DNA of 64,000 bases from ZC4RG42 sp003242425 (GTDB lineage: Bacteria; Pseudomonadota; Gammaproteobacteria; Burkholderiales; SG8-39), in NCBI GenBank assembly GCA_937907425.1, contig CALCIE010000060.1, forward strand, positions 29,293-93,292, given 5' to 3'. A program made the translations under genes and the position numbers. A model generated the notes under the pieces. The model was given only the letters and a program-made list of their open reading frames with translations, searched no databases and was not told the DNA's origin. Of the stretch, positions 1 to 9,548 are shown in pieces; position 1 is the stretch's first letter; each line of letters opens with the position of its first letter.

Positions 1-1
1 C

Positions 2-523
2 GTCGAGGAGGCGCTCGCGAGCCGTGCCTACGAGGATTCGGCGCTGCCCATCGGCTTCGAACAGACCATATCGCAACCCTACGTCGTGGCGCGCATGCTG
101 GAGGCGGCGCGCGCCGGACGCGAGCTGGGCACGGTGCTGGAAGTCGGCACGGGCTGCGGCTACCAGGCCGCGGTGCTGGCGAGGATCGCCAAACAGGTCT
201 ATTCCATCGAACGCATCGCACCGCTTCTGGAAAAGGCGCGCGCGAACCTGCGCCCCTTGCGCATCGCCAACCTGCGGCTGTCGCACGGCGACGGCTATCA
301 GGGCATGCCCGACGCCGCGCCCTTCGATGCTATCGTCGTGGCTGCGGCCGCGACCCACGTGCCGCCGGCGCTGCTCGAACAGCTCGCCGTGGGCGGCCGG
401 CTGGTCATTCCCATCGGCACCACGGAGCAGCGCCTGACGGTGGTCGAGCGCACCGAAAGCGGCTACAAGGAAAGCCGCCTCGGCGCCGTCCGTTTCGTCC
501 CCATGCGCCTGGGCAAGGACTGA
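2..523 (+). CDS. pcm: Protein-L-isoaspartate O-methyltransferase, 5' end missing
   Basis: This enzyme methylates L-isoaspartyl residues in aged proteins with S-adenosylmethionine and acts in the cytoplasm. The frame is open from base 2, so the gene starts upstream of the window; about 173 residues are present. The N-terminal motif LPIGFEQTISQPYVVARM and the AdoMet-binding motif VLEVGTGCGYQAAVL are typical of the family, and the C-terminus ends normally. It is followed two bases later by nlpD, and then rpoS: the conserved pcm-nlpD-rpoS order, where surE commonly precedes pcm. The first in-window ATG (base 86) is internal, not the real start. Confidence 0.95.
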   Translation, partial: VEEALASRAYEDSALPIGFEQTISQPYVVARMLEAARAGRELGTVLEVGTGCGYQAAVLARIAKQVYSIERIAPLLEKARANLRPLRIANLRLSHGDGYQGMPDAAPFDAIVVAAAATHVPPALLEQLAVGGRLVIPIGTTEQRLTVVERTESGYKESRLGAVRFVPMRLGKD

Positions 524-525
524 AG

Positions 526-1521
526 ATGAAGGCAACGACCGGACTGACTGCGTTCATGCTTGCCGCCGCGCTTGCGCTGTCGGCATGCACCGCCTCGCGT
601 CCGGCGCCGGTCATCGAACGCGGCGACAACCGCATCGACCCGCGCGCGGAGACCTACGTCGTCAAGCGTTACGACACACTCTATAGCATCGCCCTGGAAC
701 ACGGCCTCGACTGGCAGGACCTGGCGCGCTGGAACGGCATCAGCGATCCCAGCCGGCTGGCGGCCGGACAGGTGCTGCGGGTGAAGCCGCCGCAGGGCGC
801 CGCGTCCGCCCAGGCCGCGAGCCAGCCCGTCGGCGACGGCACGGTGCAGGTCATGCCCATCACCGCGGCTCCGGCGATCGAAGCGCGCCCGATCGGCGAG
901 ACGGCCGCATCTGCGCCTGCGCCGGCCGGCGGCGCGCTGAAGACCGAGCCCAAGCCGGCCAAGCTGCCGTATTCGGAGCAGAACCTCGCCGCGCTTCGGC
1001 AGCGGCAGCAGCAGCCCGCGACGGCCGCCGCGCAGCCCGAGGCGCCGAAACCGTCCGAGCCCGCCGCCGAACAGAAACCGGCGCAGACCGCAGCGCCCGC
1101 AACGCCCGCGCCCGCTCCTGCTGCCCCCGCTGCCGTCGCCCATGTGGCCGGCATCAACTGGAGTTGGCCGAGCAACGGCCCCATCCTCGTCAAATTCGCC
1201 GAAGGCGGAAGCAAAGGCCTGCGCATCGGCGGTCAGCTCGGCGATCCCGTGCTCGCTTCGGCAGCCGGCAAGGTCACCTATGTCGGCGACGGGGTGCGCG
1301 GCTACGGCAATCTCGTCATAGTCAAACACAGCGACGAGTACCTCTCGGTCTATGCCCACAACCGCAAGATCCTGGTGCAGAGCGGCCAGATGGTGAGCAA
1401 AGGGCAGAAGATCGCCGAGATGGGGAACGCGGAAGGCAACAAGCCGCTCTTACATTTCGAAATCCGCCGCTACGGCAAGCCGGTGGACCCCCTGGAGTTT
1501 CTGCCGCCGCGATCGGGCTGA
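526..1521 (+). CDS. nlpD: NlpD-like lipoprotein, LysM plus degenerate M23 domain
   Basis: This is an envelope lipoprotein expected to activate periplasmic amidases for septal peptidoglycan splitting. It has a lipoprotein signal with lipobox LSAC (Cys near residue 21), a LysM domain at about residues 44-90 (YVVKRYDTLYSIA...), a Pro/Ala/Gln-rich linker, and a C-terminal M23 fold at about 210-325. In the M23 domain the first metal-ligand motif, normally HxxxD, reads GSKGLRIGGQ with no His or Asp, so the domain is probably catalytically dead, as in E. coli NlpD. The length, 331 residues, is usual. In other bacteria the main rpoS promoter lies inside nlpD, and that may also hold here. Confidence 0.93.
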   Translation: MKATTGLTAFMLAAALALSACTASRPAPVIERGDNRIDPRAETYVVKRYDTLYSIALEHGLDWQDLARWNGISDPSRLAAGQVLRVKPPQGAASAQAASQPVGDGTVQVMPITAAPAIEARPIGETAASAPAPAGGALKTEPKPAKLPYSEQNLAALRQRQQQPATAAAQPEAPKPSEPAAEQKPAQTAAPATPAPAPAAPAAVAHVAGINWSWPSNGPILVKFAEGGSKGLRIGGQLGDPVLASAAGKVTYVGDGVRGYGNLVIVKHSDEYLSVYAHNRKILVQSGQMVSKGQKIAEMGNAEGNKPLLHFEIRRYGKPVDPLEFLPPRSG

Positions 1522-1589
1522 CGGCGCTGCGTTCATCAATCCGGCACGATGCCTGCCCGTGGCGTGGCACCGGACCATGCGAGGGCAGT

Positions 1590-2546
1590 ATGCAAGGCGC
1601 CATCTTTCACGACGAGGAATACGAGGACGCCGCGCTGCTGGGTGAGGAGGCGCACGAGGACGAAGCCGCCGGAGCCGAGCCGGACGAACGCAGCGAAGCC
1701 GCGGCGGTCCCCGAGTTTCTTTCCGACGTCACCCAGCTCTACCTGCACGAAATCGGGCTCAAGCGCCTGCTCGACGCACGCGAGGAGCTCCATTACGCGC
1801 GGCTCTGCGCGCGGGGCGACTTCGACGCGCGCCAGCGCATGATCGAGCACAACCTGCGGCTGGTGGTGAACATCGCCAAGGGCTACCTCAACCGTGGGCT
1901 GCCGCTGCTCGACCTGATCGAGGAGGGCAATCTGGGCCTGATGCACGCGCTGGACAAATTCGACCCCGAGCGCGGTTTCCGTTTCTCCACCTACGCCACC
2001 TGGTGGATCCGCCAGAACATCGAGCGCGCGATCATGAACCAGTCGCGCACCATCCGCCTGCCGGTGCACGTGATCAAGGAGATCAACGCCGTGCTGCGCG
2101 CGCGCCGGCGTCTGGAAGCGGCCGGACATGCCGACCCGCGCATCGAGGACATCGCCCATCTCGTCGGCAAGACGCCCGAGGAAGTGCGGCGGGTGCTGAG
2201 CCACAGCGAACACACCGCCTCGCTCGACGCGCCGCTCGAAGTGGACCCTGCGCTGTCCATCGGCGAAGCGGTCGCCGACGAAGGCGGCGTCTCCCCGGAC
2301 AGCGAACTGGAGGTGCACGAACTGGAAGCGCTGGTGCACGAATGGCTCGCGCAGCTGAGCGAGAAGCAGCGCAGCGTGATCGAGCGCCGCTTCGGCCTGA
2401 GCGGGCAGGAGGTGCTGACCCTGGAATGCCTGGCCGGCGAGCTCGGCGTGACGCGCGAGCGCGTGCGGCAGATCCAGCTCGAGGCCCTGGCGCATCTGCG
2501 CCGCATCGTCAGCCGCCGCGGCCTGTCGCGCGACGCGCTGCTCTAG
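1590..2546 (+). CDS. rpoS: RNA polymerase sigma factor RpoS
   Basis: Stationary-phase and general-stress sigma factor, 318 residues. Region 1.2 (DVTQLYLHEIG), regions 2.1-2.4 (NLRLVVNIAKGYLNRG, DLIEEGNLGL, FDPERGFRFSTYATWWIRQ), region 3, and the region 4 helix-turn-helix (GVTRERVRQIQ near the C-terminus) are all intact. The open frame continues upstream into nlpD, but the ATG at 1590 gives an N-terminus of the expected size with an acidic leader (HDEEYEDAALL), preceded by GAGGGC. The gap from nlpD is 68 bases. The stop overlaps the stop of the convergent mltB by three bases. Confidence 0.96.
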   Translation: MQGAIFHDEEYEDAALLGEEAHEDEAAGAEPDERSEAAAVPEFLSDVTQLYLHEIGLKRLLDAREELHYARLCARGDFDARQRMIEHNLRLVVNIAKGYLNRGLPLLDLIEEGNLGLMHALDKFDPERGFRFSTYATWWIRQNIERAIMNQSRTIRLPVHVIKEINAVLRARRRLEAAGHADPRIEDIAHLVGKTPEEVRRVLSHSEHTASLDAPLEVDPALSIGEAVADEGGVSPDSELEVHELEALVHEWLAQLSEKQRSVIERRFGLSGQEVLTLECLAGELGVTRERVRQIQLEALAHLRRIVSRRGLSRDALL

Positions 2547-3559
2547 CGCTCGTTGCGCACGGTGTTCACGGGCGCGCGTGCCATCGCCGCCTTGAGCTCG
2601 CGCGCGAGCAGCCACACCGCAGCGGCGTAGAAGCTCGACCGGTTGTAGCGCGTGATGACGTAGAAGTTCTGCAGCCCGACCAGGTATTCCGAAGGCGCGT
2701 CGGCGGAATCGAGCTCGATCAGCACCGCCGGCAGGTTCGCGGGAATGTCCGGATCGAACGCCACGCCCGCAAGTCGCAGCGAAGCGACCGGCTGTTTGGG
2801 CGTGACGCCGCCGTCGATCAGGGTGCGCGCGCGCGGATCGGTGAGTGTGGCCGTTGCCGCGACCGGTTCGCCGCTCGCCCAGCCGTGCAGCCTGAGGAAA
2901 TGCGCGACGCTGCCGATCGCATCGGCGGTGCTGTCGCGCAGATTGCGGCGGCCGTCGTCGTCGTAATCCACCGCGAAGCGCCGGATGCTGCCGGGCATGA
3001 ACTGCGGAATGCCGATCGCCCCGGCGAAGGAACCGGTGAGCTCGGTAGGCGACCATTGCGATTCGCGCGCGAGCAGCAGCAGCTCTTCCAGCTCGCCGCG
3101 GAAATACGCGGCGCGCCGCGGGTAATCGAAGGCGAGCGTAGTGAGCGCGTCCAGCACGCGGTATGCGCCTATGGTGCGGCCGTACTGCGTTTCCACGCCG
3201 AGGATGGCGACGATGATCTCCGCCGGCACGCCGTACTCCGCTTCGGCGCGTGCGAGGATGTCGCGATGCGCCCGCCAGAACTCCACCCCGCGTTCGATGC
3301 GCCGGGCGTTGACGAAATTGCTGCGATAGCGCTGCCAGGAACGTTCGCCGACAGGCTGCGGCACGATCGCGCGCAGCACCGATTCCTGCCGCTCGACCTG
3401 CGCGAACAGCGCGCGCAGTTCCTCCTCCGGGAAGCCGTGGCGCGCCTGCATCTCGGCGATGAAGGCCTGCACCTCGGGGCGGTCGACGTAGCGCGCGGCC
3501 GGCTCGGCGAACGCGTGCACCGCACACAACGACAGGATCAGCGCGAACACGAACCTCAT
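2543..3559 (-). CDS. mltB: Lytic murein transglycosylase B
   Basis: Peptidoglycan lytic transglycosylase of family GH103, 338 residues. It has a Sec signal peptide (MRFVFALILSLCAVHAFA, cleavage about residue 18) with no lipobox, so it should be soluble in the periplasm rather than a lipoprotein. The catalytic Glu is in ILGVETQYGR (Glu123), and the family motif GAIGIPQFMPGS follows. A longer frame exists upstream, but the ATG at 3559 forms an ATGA overlap with the tgpA stop and begins a clear signal peptide. It is the last gene of the leftward moxR-DUF58-tgpA-mltB operon. Confidence 0.93.
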   Translation of the reverse strand: MRFVFALILSLCAVHAFAEPAARYVDRPEVQAFIAEMQARHGFPEEELRALFAQVERQESVLRAIVPQPVGERSWQRYRSNFVNARRIERGVEFWRAHRDILARAEAEYGVPAEIIVAILGVETQYGRTIGAYRVLDALTTLAFDYPRRAAYFRGELEELLLLARESQWSPTELTGSFAGAIGIPQFMPGSIRRFAVDYDDDGRRNLRDSTADAIGSVAHFLRLHGWASGEPVAATATLTDPRARTLIDGGVTPKQPVASLRLAGVAFDPDIPANLPAVLIELDSADAPSEYLVGLQNFYVITRYNRSSFYAAAVWLLARELKAAMARAPVNTVRNER

Positions 3560-5541
3560 GGTCTGAACCTCTGCACCATCCGTGCCAGGTGTTTGACGCC
3601 GCGCCGGTCGGCGTGCGGCCCGTAGCGCAGCTCGGCGTAGAGGCGCGCGATGGCGACGATCGCCTGCGCCTGTTGCGGCCGCGCCAGCGCGGCGCGAGCC
3701 GCGAAAGCGACGGGGCCTTCGCTCGGGCGGCGGAACACGCCGCGCTTGCGCAGCTTGCGGCAGAACTTCGACCACGCCTGCTGGACGGGATCGGCGCGCC
3801 TCGCCCGGCGCAGCAGCCACAGCGAAAGCAGCAGCACCGCCAGGCTGAAGGTCCAGAACAGCGTCATGGCGACGTCCTGCCAGGCCGGCGCGGGCATGCC
3901 GAAACGCATGAACAGCTCGCGCTGACGCACGACATCGTAGCCCAGTACCCACTGGTTCCAATAGTTGCTCAGCGCCTCGAGGTTGTGGCGCAAGGCGCGC
4001 AGCCACGGGCTGTCGAGACGGATCAGAGCCTGCGGGCGTTCCACCGCGGGCACCGCGGCCGAGAGCCCTCCGGTGGCGCGCACCGGGACTGCGGCCGCGG
4101 TCGGATCGACGCGCAGCCAGCCCAGTTCCGGCAGCCACACCTCGGCCCAGGCGTGTGCGTCGGCCTGCCGCACCGTCAGATAGCCGTCGACGGGATTCAC
4201 TTCGCCGCCCTGATAGCCCGTGACCACGCGTGCCGGCACGCCGGCCGCGCGCATGAGGAACACGAACGCGCCGGCGTAGTGCTCGCAGAAGCCGGCGCGG
4301 CTGTCGAACAGGAATTCGTCCACGGCATGCTCGCCCGCGAGCGGCGGATAGAGCGTGTACTGGTAACCGCCGGTGCGGAAATGCGTAATCGCGCGCTGCA
4401 CGACTTCGGCGTCGCTGGCGGCGGCGCGGCGCCATTCCGCGGCCAGCGCCCGCGCGCGCGGGTTATAGCCTTCGGGCAGCGCGAGCGCGGCGGGCAGACC
4501 TTGCAGGCCCGGTCCGCCGATGGCGCGGAAGGCCGGGTAGGAGGTCAGGCTGTAGCGCAGGCGCGTGTGCACGGGCGTGCGCGACAGGAGCTGGTAGTCC
4601 GCCGTCGCGTAGGCGTTGGGCGGCAGCGTGGCCGGCATTTCCAGACCGAACAGCCAATGGCGGCTGTGCGGTTCCAGCGTCACGGTGTAACGCACCGGCT
4701 CGCCGAGCGGTTCGAAGCGGTACGCGTCCTCGCGCGGTGCGTTGCCCGCGTACCATGTGCGGCCGTCGTAGGCCCAGAACACCGGTCCACGCCAGTAGAG
4801 CTGTTCGCGCGGCGGCGGTTCGCCGTCGAACTTGACGCGGAAGGCGATCTCGTCGGAGTGCGCGAGCATGCTGATCGCACCGGGACTCATGGAATCCGAA
4901 AGCCCGGTGCGGCCGCTGTAGGCGTCGGAAGGCAGTCCCCACAGCGGCCCCTGCACGCGCGGAAAGAGGAAGAACAGGATCACCATCAGCGGCACGCCCT
5001 GTGCGAGCAGCATTCCTGCGGTCTTCAGGTGTTTGCGCAGCGACAGGTGCGGGGCGTTGATTGCCACCAGCGCGGTCGTCAGCGCGATGACCGTGCACAG
5101 GCTCAGCAGAGCGACGGAAGGCTGCTGGCTGTAAAAGAACGCCGAGAGCGCGAGGAAGTAGGCGAGCACGGTCGTCACCACCACGTCGCGCAGGGCGCGC
5201 ATCTCCAGCAGCTTGAGCGCGAGCAGCACCACCAGCAGCGCCACGCCGGCATCGCGGCCGAACAGGGTGCGGTGGCTGAGATAGACGCCGGCGATGATCG
5301 CGAGCGTGAGCGGCACCAGCAGCCAGCGGCGCGGCAGCGTGGCGCCGCGCCACGCCGCCCAGACGCGCCAGGACAGCAGCAGCACCGCCATGGCGGCGAT
5401 CCACAGCGGCAGCCTGCCGAGATGCGGCGCGATGGCGAGCGCGATGCCGCCCACGAGCAGCAGCAGATGCTCGAAGGCGAGCGGCCCGCCGGCCGCGGGG
5501 CGGGCGGCGGTGCCGGGCCGTGTGGCGATGACGGCGTTCAT
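3556..5541 (-). CDS. tgpA: TgpA-type transglutaminase-like membrane protein
   Basis: A 661-residue inner-membrane protein with about six N-terminal membrane helices (DUF3488 region, residues 20-200), a large periplasmic transglutaminase-like domain, a final membrane helix near 560, and a DUF4129-like C-terminal tail. The papain-like triad is visible: Cys419 (RAGFCEHY), His463 (ADAHAW) and Asp479 (RVDPTA). The Pseudomonas homologue TgpA is essential, with its substrate poorly known. It overlaps the DUF58 gene upstream and mltB downstream by four bases each, suggesting translational coupling and a joint envelope role. Confidence 0.9.
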   Translation of the reverse strand: MNAVIATRPGTAARPAAGGPLAFEHLLLLVGGIALAIAPHLGRLPLWIAAMAVLLLSWRVWAAWRGATLPRRWLLVPLTLAIIAGVYLSHRTLFGRDAGVALLVVLLALKLLEMRALRDVVVTTVLAYFLALSAFFYSQQPSVALLSLCTVIALTTALVAINAPHLSLRKHLKTAGMLLAQGVPLMVILFFLFPRVQGPLWGLPSDAYSGRTGLSDSMSPGAISMLAHSDEIAFRVKFDGEPPPREQLYWRGPVFWAYDGRTWYAGNAPREDAYRFEPLGEPVRYTVTLEPHSRHWLFGLEMPATLPPNAYATADYQLLSRTPVHTRLRYSLTSYPAFRAIGGPGLQGLPAALALPEGYNPRARALAAEWRRAAASDAEVVQRAITHFRTGGYQYTLYPPLAGEHAVDEFLFDSRAGFCEHYAGAFVFLMRAAGVPARVVTGYQGGEVNPVDGYLTVRQADAHAWAEVWLPELGWLRVDPTAAAVPVRATGGLSAAVPAVERPQALIRLDSPWLRALRHNLEALSNYWNQWVLGYDVVRQRELFMRFGMPAPAWQDVAMTLFWTFSLAVLLLSLWLLRRARRADPVQQAWSKFCRKLRKRGVFRRPSEGPVAFAARAALARPQQAQAIVAIARLYAELRYGPHADRRGVKHLARMVQRFRP

Positions 5542-6497
5542 CGTCCCTCGTAGAGCGCCAGCGCGCGCAGGCAGCGCTCGCGCTGCGAAGCGCCGGTCGC
5601 CGGTTCGATGGTGCGGTCCGGCAGACGCAGGCCGTAAGCCGCGCCCGCCGCGTCGGCGAGCAGCACCCAGCGGGCGAGGCGCGACAGCCGCGCTTCGCGG
5701 CCGAGCGCCGCGGGCAGGGCATCATAGTCGAACCACAGCTCGGCCGCGCCGTCGCCGCTGAAGACTTTGGTGAGCAGCACCTGGCTGTGCGCGGCCGCCT
5801 TCCAGGCGATGTGCCGCAGCGGATCGCCGGCGTGGTAGCTGCGCAGGCCGTGGAAATCGTCGTTGCCCGGACCGCTGTGCGCCACGCCGCCGTGCGCGGC
5901 GACGACCTGCGGTGCGGGCAGGGGCGCGTCGTCCGGGCGCGGATAGACCAGCGCGCGCAGATCCGGATGCGCATAAGCCCAGGTGCTGAACAGCCCGAGC
6001 GGATATTGCGTGCGCAGGGTGAGACGCGGCAGCGGCAGCCAGCCGCGCTGCGCGGCAGGCAGGGCGAGCGTGACGGTCGCGGCCGCGCGCGGCGGCACGT
6101 CGCAACGCGCCGCGCAATCGCCGGCGACGACTTCGATGGCTACGCGCGCGTAATGGCTCGGGTTGTGCAGATGGAGCTGGAAATGCGCACGCCCGCCCGC
6201 GAAGGCGTCTTCGACCTTGCCCGGCTCGACGCGCAGATGCACGAGATTGCGATAGGTGTGGAGCAGCCCCACGACCGCCGTGCCGGCGAGCAGGAAGGTC
6301 AGCATGTAGCCCAGCGAAAGCTGGTAGTTGATCGAGCCGATCAGCATCAGCAGCAGCGCGATGCTGAAGGCGAGACCGGTACGCGTGGGCAGGACATAGA
6401 CGCGCCGGTGGACGAGATGGATCGGTCCGCGCACGGGCGTGCTGCGCCGCCGCAGGAAACGTTCGCCCAGAAAACGGTGCAGGCGTAACGCCAGCAT
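5538..6497 (-). CDS. DUF58 domain membrane protein
   Basis: A 319-residue protein with two membrane helices near residues 38-80 (GLAFSIALLLMLIG, YMLTFLLAGTAVVGLL) and a C-terminal DUF58 domain resembling a von Willebrand A-like fold; the diagnostic stretch is GPGNDDFHGLRSYHAGDPLRHIAWKA, given here only as its family signature. DUF58 proteins almost always pair with MoxR AAA+ ATPases, thought to act as chaperone systems inserting cofactors or maturing complexes. It lies 15 bases after moxR and overlaps tgpA by four bases. The specific target is unknown. Confidence 0.88.
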   Translation of the reverse strand: MLALRLHRFLGERFLRRRSTPVRGPIHLVHRRVYVLPTRTGLAFSIALLLMLIGSINYQLSLGYMLTFLLAGTAVVGLLHTYRNLVHLRVEPGKVEDAFAGGRAHFQLHLHNPSHYARVAIEVVAGDCAARCDVPPRAAATVTLALPAAQRGWLPLPRLTLRTQYPLGLFSTWAYAHPDLRALVYPRPDDAPLPAPQVVAAHGGVAHSGPGNDDFHGLRSYHAGDPLRHIAWKAAAHSQVLLTKVFSGDGAAELWFDYDALPAALGREARLSRLARWVLLADAAGAAYGLRLPDRTIEPATGASQRERCLRALALYEGR

Positions 6498-6512
6498 GGC
6501 CGCTTCCGCGCG

Positions 6513-7445
6513 CTAGGGGATGGGCACGGCGTCGATCAGTCCGACGGCGATGTCGGACTTGGTGCGCGCCACGCCGTTGTGCGCCGGATACAGGCGATGG
6601 CCGGCGATGCCGGGCAGCACGGCCTGCACGTCTTCCGGCAGTACGCTCGCGCGGCCGTCGAGGTAGGCCCAGGCCCGCGCACAATGCATCAGCGCCAGCG
6701 CGGCGCGCGGACTCAGCCCGTGGACGTAATCGGGCGAGCGGCGGGTGTGCTCGACGATCGCCTGCACGTAATCGACGAGCGCCGGCGCCGCATGCACCTT
6801 GCGCACCGCGCGCTGCAGGTCGAGCAGTTCCTGCGGTTCAAGACAGGGTTCCAGCTCCTCGATCAGCGTGCGGCGTTCGACGCCTTCGAGCAGGGCGCGT
6901 TCGGCATCGTGGTCCGGGTAGCCCAGCTCGATGCGCATCTGGAAGCGGTCGAGCTGCGACTCCGGCAGCGGGAAGGTGCCGATCTGGTGCGAAGGGTTCT
7001 GGGTCGCGATGACGAAGAAGGGTTCGGGCAGCGCATGCGTCACGCCCTCGATCGTGACCTGGTGCTCTTCCATCGCTTCGAGCAGCGCGCTCTGCGTTTT
7101 CGGCGTCGCGCGGTTCACTTCGTCGGCCAGCACCACCTGCGCGAAGATCGGTCCGGGATGGAAACGGAACGCCTTGCCGTCGCGGTCGTACACCGACACG
7201 CCGATGATATCGGCCGGCAGCATGTCGCTGGTGAACTGGATGCGGTGGAACTGCAGGCCGAGCGACTTGGCCAGCGCGTGCGCGAGCGTGGTCTTGCCCA
7301 CGCCGGGCAGATCCTCGATCAGCAGGTGGCCGCGCGACAGCAGGCAGGCGAGCGCCAGCTTGATTTGATGCTGCTTGCCGAGGACGACGCGGCCGACCTG
7401 GGCAACGACATTTTGCAGTGCGTTGGACATCGAACGTGCGGACAT
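6513..7445 (-). CDS. moxR: MoxR family AAA+ ATPase
   Basis: A 310-residue AAA+ ATPase of the MoxR type, cytoplasmic, probably a hexameric chaperone working with the DUF58 protein encoded next. Walker A is DLPGVGKTTLAHA (about residues 43-55), Walker B is VVLADEVNRA, sensor 1 is FFVIATQNP, and a C-terminal lid domain follows. It is the first gene of the leftward moxR-DUF58-tgpA-mltB operon. The ATG at 7445 (MSARSMSN) could be replaced by a second ATG five codons in. The 80-base gap to the divergent deacetylase-like gene must hold both promoters. Confidence 0.92.
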   Translation of the reverse strand: MSARSMSNALQNVVAQVGRVVLGKQHQIKLALACLLSRGHLLIEDLPGVGKTTLAHALAKSLGLQFHRIQFTSDMLPADIIGVSVYDRDGKAFRFHPGPIFAQVVLADEVNRATPKTQSALLEAMEEHQVTIEGVTHALPEPFFVIATQNPSHQIGTFPLPESQLDRFQMRIELGYPDHDAERALLEGVERRTLIEELEPCLEPQELLDLQRAVRKVHAAPALVDYVQAIVEHTRRSPDYVHGLSPRAALALMHCARAWAYLDGRASVLPEDVQAVLPGIAGHRLYPAHNGVARTKSDIAVGLIDAVPIP

Positions 7446-7525
7446 GTCGATCGGGGAGGCTTTGCTGCGAGTGTAGTCGGAATTCCGCTATGATTCGACG
7501 CGTCCGGAAGTGAGGAGTGAAAAAT

Positions 7526-8452
7526 ATGGCAACGGCATTTGTGCACCATGCCGACTGCGTGAAGCACGACATGGGGCCCTATCATCCGGAGTGCCCGGCC
7601 CGCTACAAGTCGATCGAGGAATCCATGGAGGCGGCCGGCCTGCTCGGCAAGGTCGACATCTACGAGGCGCCGCTCGCCACCGACGAACAGCTCACACGCG
7701 CGCATCCGGCTTCCTACGTCGAACTGATCCGCGAAGCGGCGCCGGAGTCGGGACTGGTGCAGCTCGATCCCGATACCGCCATGAACCCCTACAGCCTCAA
7801 CGCTGCGCTGCGGGCGGCGGGTGCCGGGGTGCTGGGCGTGGATCTGGTGATGGAAGGCAAGGCGCAGAACGTGTTCTGCAACGTGCGGCCCTGCGGCCAT
7901 CACGCCACGCGCAACCGTGCCATGGGCTTCTGCATCTTCAACAACATCGTCGTCGCTGCCTATCACGCCACCGACGTGCACAAGCTCGAACGCGTGGCGA
8001 TCGTGGACTTCGACGTGCACCACGGCAACGGCACGGAGGACATCGTCAGCGGCGACGACCGCATTTTCATGTGCGGGACCTTCCAGCATCCCTTCTATCC
8101 CTATAGCGGTACGGACAATCCCGCGCACAACATGTGCAACGTGCCCCTGCCCGCGGGCACCGGCAGCGAAGGCTTCCGCAAAGCGGCGGAGGAAATCTGG
8201 CTGCCGAGACTGGAAGAGTTCCGGCCGCAGCTGATCCTGATTTCGGCCGGTTTCGACGCTCATGCCGAAGATCCGCTCGCACAGCTGCGCCTCACCGACG
8301 ACGACTACGCCTGGGTGACGCAAAAGCTCAAGGACGTGGCGGCGCGCCACAGCGAAGGCCGCATCGTCTCGGTGCTGGAAGGCGGCTATTCGCTGCAGGC
8401 GCTCGGCCGCAGCGTGGTGCGGCACGTGAAGGTGCTCGCAGGCCTGGAGTGA
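7526..8452 (+). CDS. Histone deacetylase superfamily hydrolase
   Basis: A 308-residue zinc-dependent deacetylase/amidohydrolase of the arginase-deacetylase fold. Visible active-site motifs are RPCGHHAT (paired His), DFDVHHGNGT (Asp-x-His zinc ligands) and ISAGFDAH (second Asp). Bacterial members act on acetylpolyamines or other acetylated small molecules or proteins; the substrate cannot be read from sequence. The start is set at the ATG at 7526, because GAGGAG at 7512-7517 is well spaced; a GTG at 7517 overlaps that site. It stands alone, divergent from moxR, with a possible -10 hexamer TATGAT at 7489-7494. Confidence 0.9.
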   Translation: MATAFVHHADCVKHDMGPYHPECPARYKSIEESMEAAGLLGKVDIYEAPLATDEQLTRAHPASYVELIREAAPESGLVQLDPDTAMNPYSLNAALRAAGAGVLGVDLVMEGKAQNVFCNVRPCGHHATRNRAMGFCIFNNIVVAAYHATDVHKLERVAIVDFDVHHGNGTEDIVSGDDRIFMCGTFQHPFYPYSGTDNPAHNMCNVPLPAGTGSEGFRKAAEEIWLPRLEEFRPQLILISAGFDAHAEDPLAQLRLTDDDYAWVTQKLKDVAARHSEGRIVSVLEGGYSLQALGRSVVRHVKVLAGLE

Positions 8453-8468
8453 GCGGCGGGTCGCTGCC

Positions 8469-9548
8469 TCAAGCGGCGACCGACACTGCGGCGCGCCCGT
8501 TCACGCGCGCCGCAAGTTCCGCTGCCGCCTGGCCGAGCGCCGCGGCGTCCAGCGTGCGCAGTTCGAGCACCAGCGCTTCGGCCAGCCGCGTGAAGTTCTG
8601 GTGCGTGGAACGCCGGTAGAGCGGATCGTAGTGCGCGCTCAGCACTTCCGCGACGAAGGCGGGCCAGTCGCCCGCATCCGCGCGCGCAAGCCAGCCGTTC
8701 ACCTTCTCGCTGCCGTAGAGCGGACGCAGGTAGTCGAGTTGCCGCCGGAGCGCGGCCGGATCCTCGACGAAGAACGCGTATTCCCCGAGCAGGAAACGCA
8801 CGCGTTCCTCCAGCGGCGCGCGCACCTGCACGCATTCGGCGGCGCGGATGCTGCGGATCAGCGGATCGGGCACCTGCAGCACGCCGATCTTCTTGCTTTC
8901 CGCTTCCACATAGACGGGCCGTTGCGGATCGAACTTGCGCAACGCATCCCATAGCGCGGTCTCGAAAGCCTTTTGCGAGGGCTGCGGCGTCTGCGGCATG
9001 CAGCCCAGCACCGAGCCGCGATGGCGGGCGAACCCCTCCAGATCGAGCACCTGCTCGCCCTGCGCCGCCAGGGCTTCCAGCAGCCGGCTCTTGCCGCTGC
9101 CCGTTTCACCGCACAGCACCACGTAACGGTAGCGGGGCGCCAGCGTTTCGAGCTGCGCCACCACCATGCGGCGGAATTCCTTGTAGCCGCCTTCCAGTTG
9201 CATAGCCTGCCAGCCCACCTGGCGCAGCACGATGGTCATGGCGCCCGAACGCTGGCCGCCGCGCCAGCAGTAGACCAGCGGCCGCCAGGAGGACGGCCGG
9301 TCGTGAAACAGATTCGCGATGTGGTCGGCGATGTTGCGCGCCACCATGACGGCGCCGACGCGCCGCGCCGCGAAGGGCGAGACCTGCTTGTAGAGCGTGC
9401 CCACCTCGGCGCGCTGGGCGTCGTCGAGCACCGGCGCATTGATCGCGCCGGGGATGTGATCGTGCGCGTATTCGGAGGGCGAGCGCACGTCGATCACCTC
9501 GTCAAAGGTGTCGAGCTGTGTTACGTTCGCCCGGTTGGAGAACTTCAT
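8469..9548 (-). CDS. mnmH: tRNA 2-selenouridine synthase
   Basis: MnmH (SelU, YbbB) converts 5-methylaminomethyl-2-thiouridine at tRNA wobble position 34 to 2-selenouridine using selenophosphate. The protein has 359 residues: an N-terminal rhodanese domain with catalytic Cys94 in LVYCWRGGQRSG, then a P-loop domain with GETGSGKS at residues 147-154. The gene is divergent from selD, the selenophosphate supplier, with 44 bases between start codons, so both are probably expressed from one short control region. No TGA-encoded selenocysteine was seen in the window, which fits selenium being used here for tRNA. Confidence 0.94.
   Translation of the reverse strand: MKFSNRANVTQLDTFDEVIDVRSPSEYAHDHIPGAINAPVLDDAQRAEVGTLYKQVSPFAARRVGAVMVARNIADHIANLFHDRPSSWRPLVYCWRGGQRSGAMTIVLRQVGWQAMQLEGGYKEFRRMVVAQLETLAPRYRYVVLCGETGSGKSRLLEALAAQGEQVLDLEGFARHRGSVLGCMPQTPQPSQKAFETALWDALRKFDPQRPVYVEAESKKIGVLQVPDPLIRSIRAAECVQVRAPLEERVRFLLGEYAFFVEDPAALRRQLDYLRPLYGSEKVNGWLARADAGDWPAFVAEVLSAHYDPLYRRSTHQNFTRLAEALVLELRTLDAAALGQAAAELAARVNGRAAVSVAA

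Noticed and set aside
1164..1589. Upstream extension of rpoS inside nlpD
   Set aside because: The open frame is accidental; the product before 1590 has no sigma-factor similarity and overlaps nlpD.
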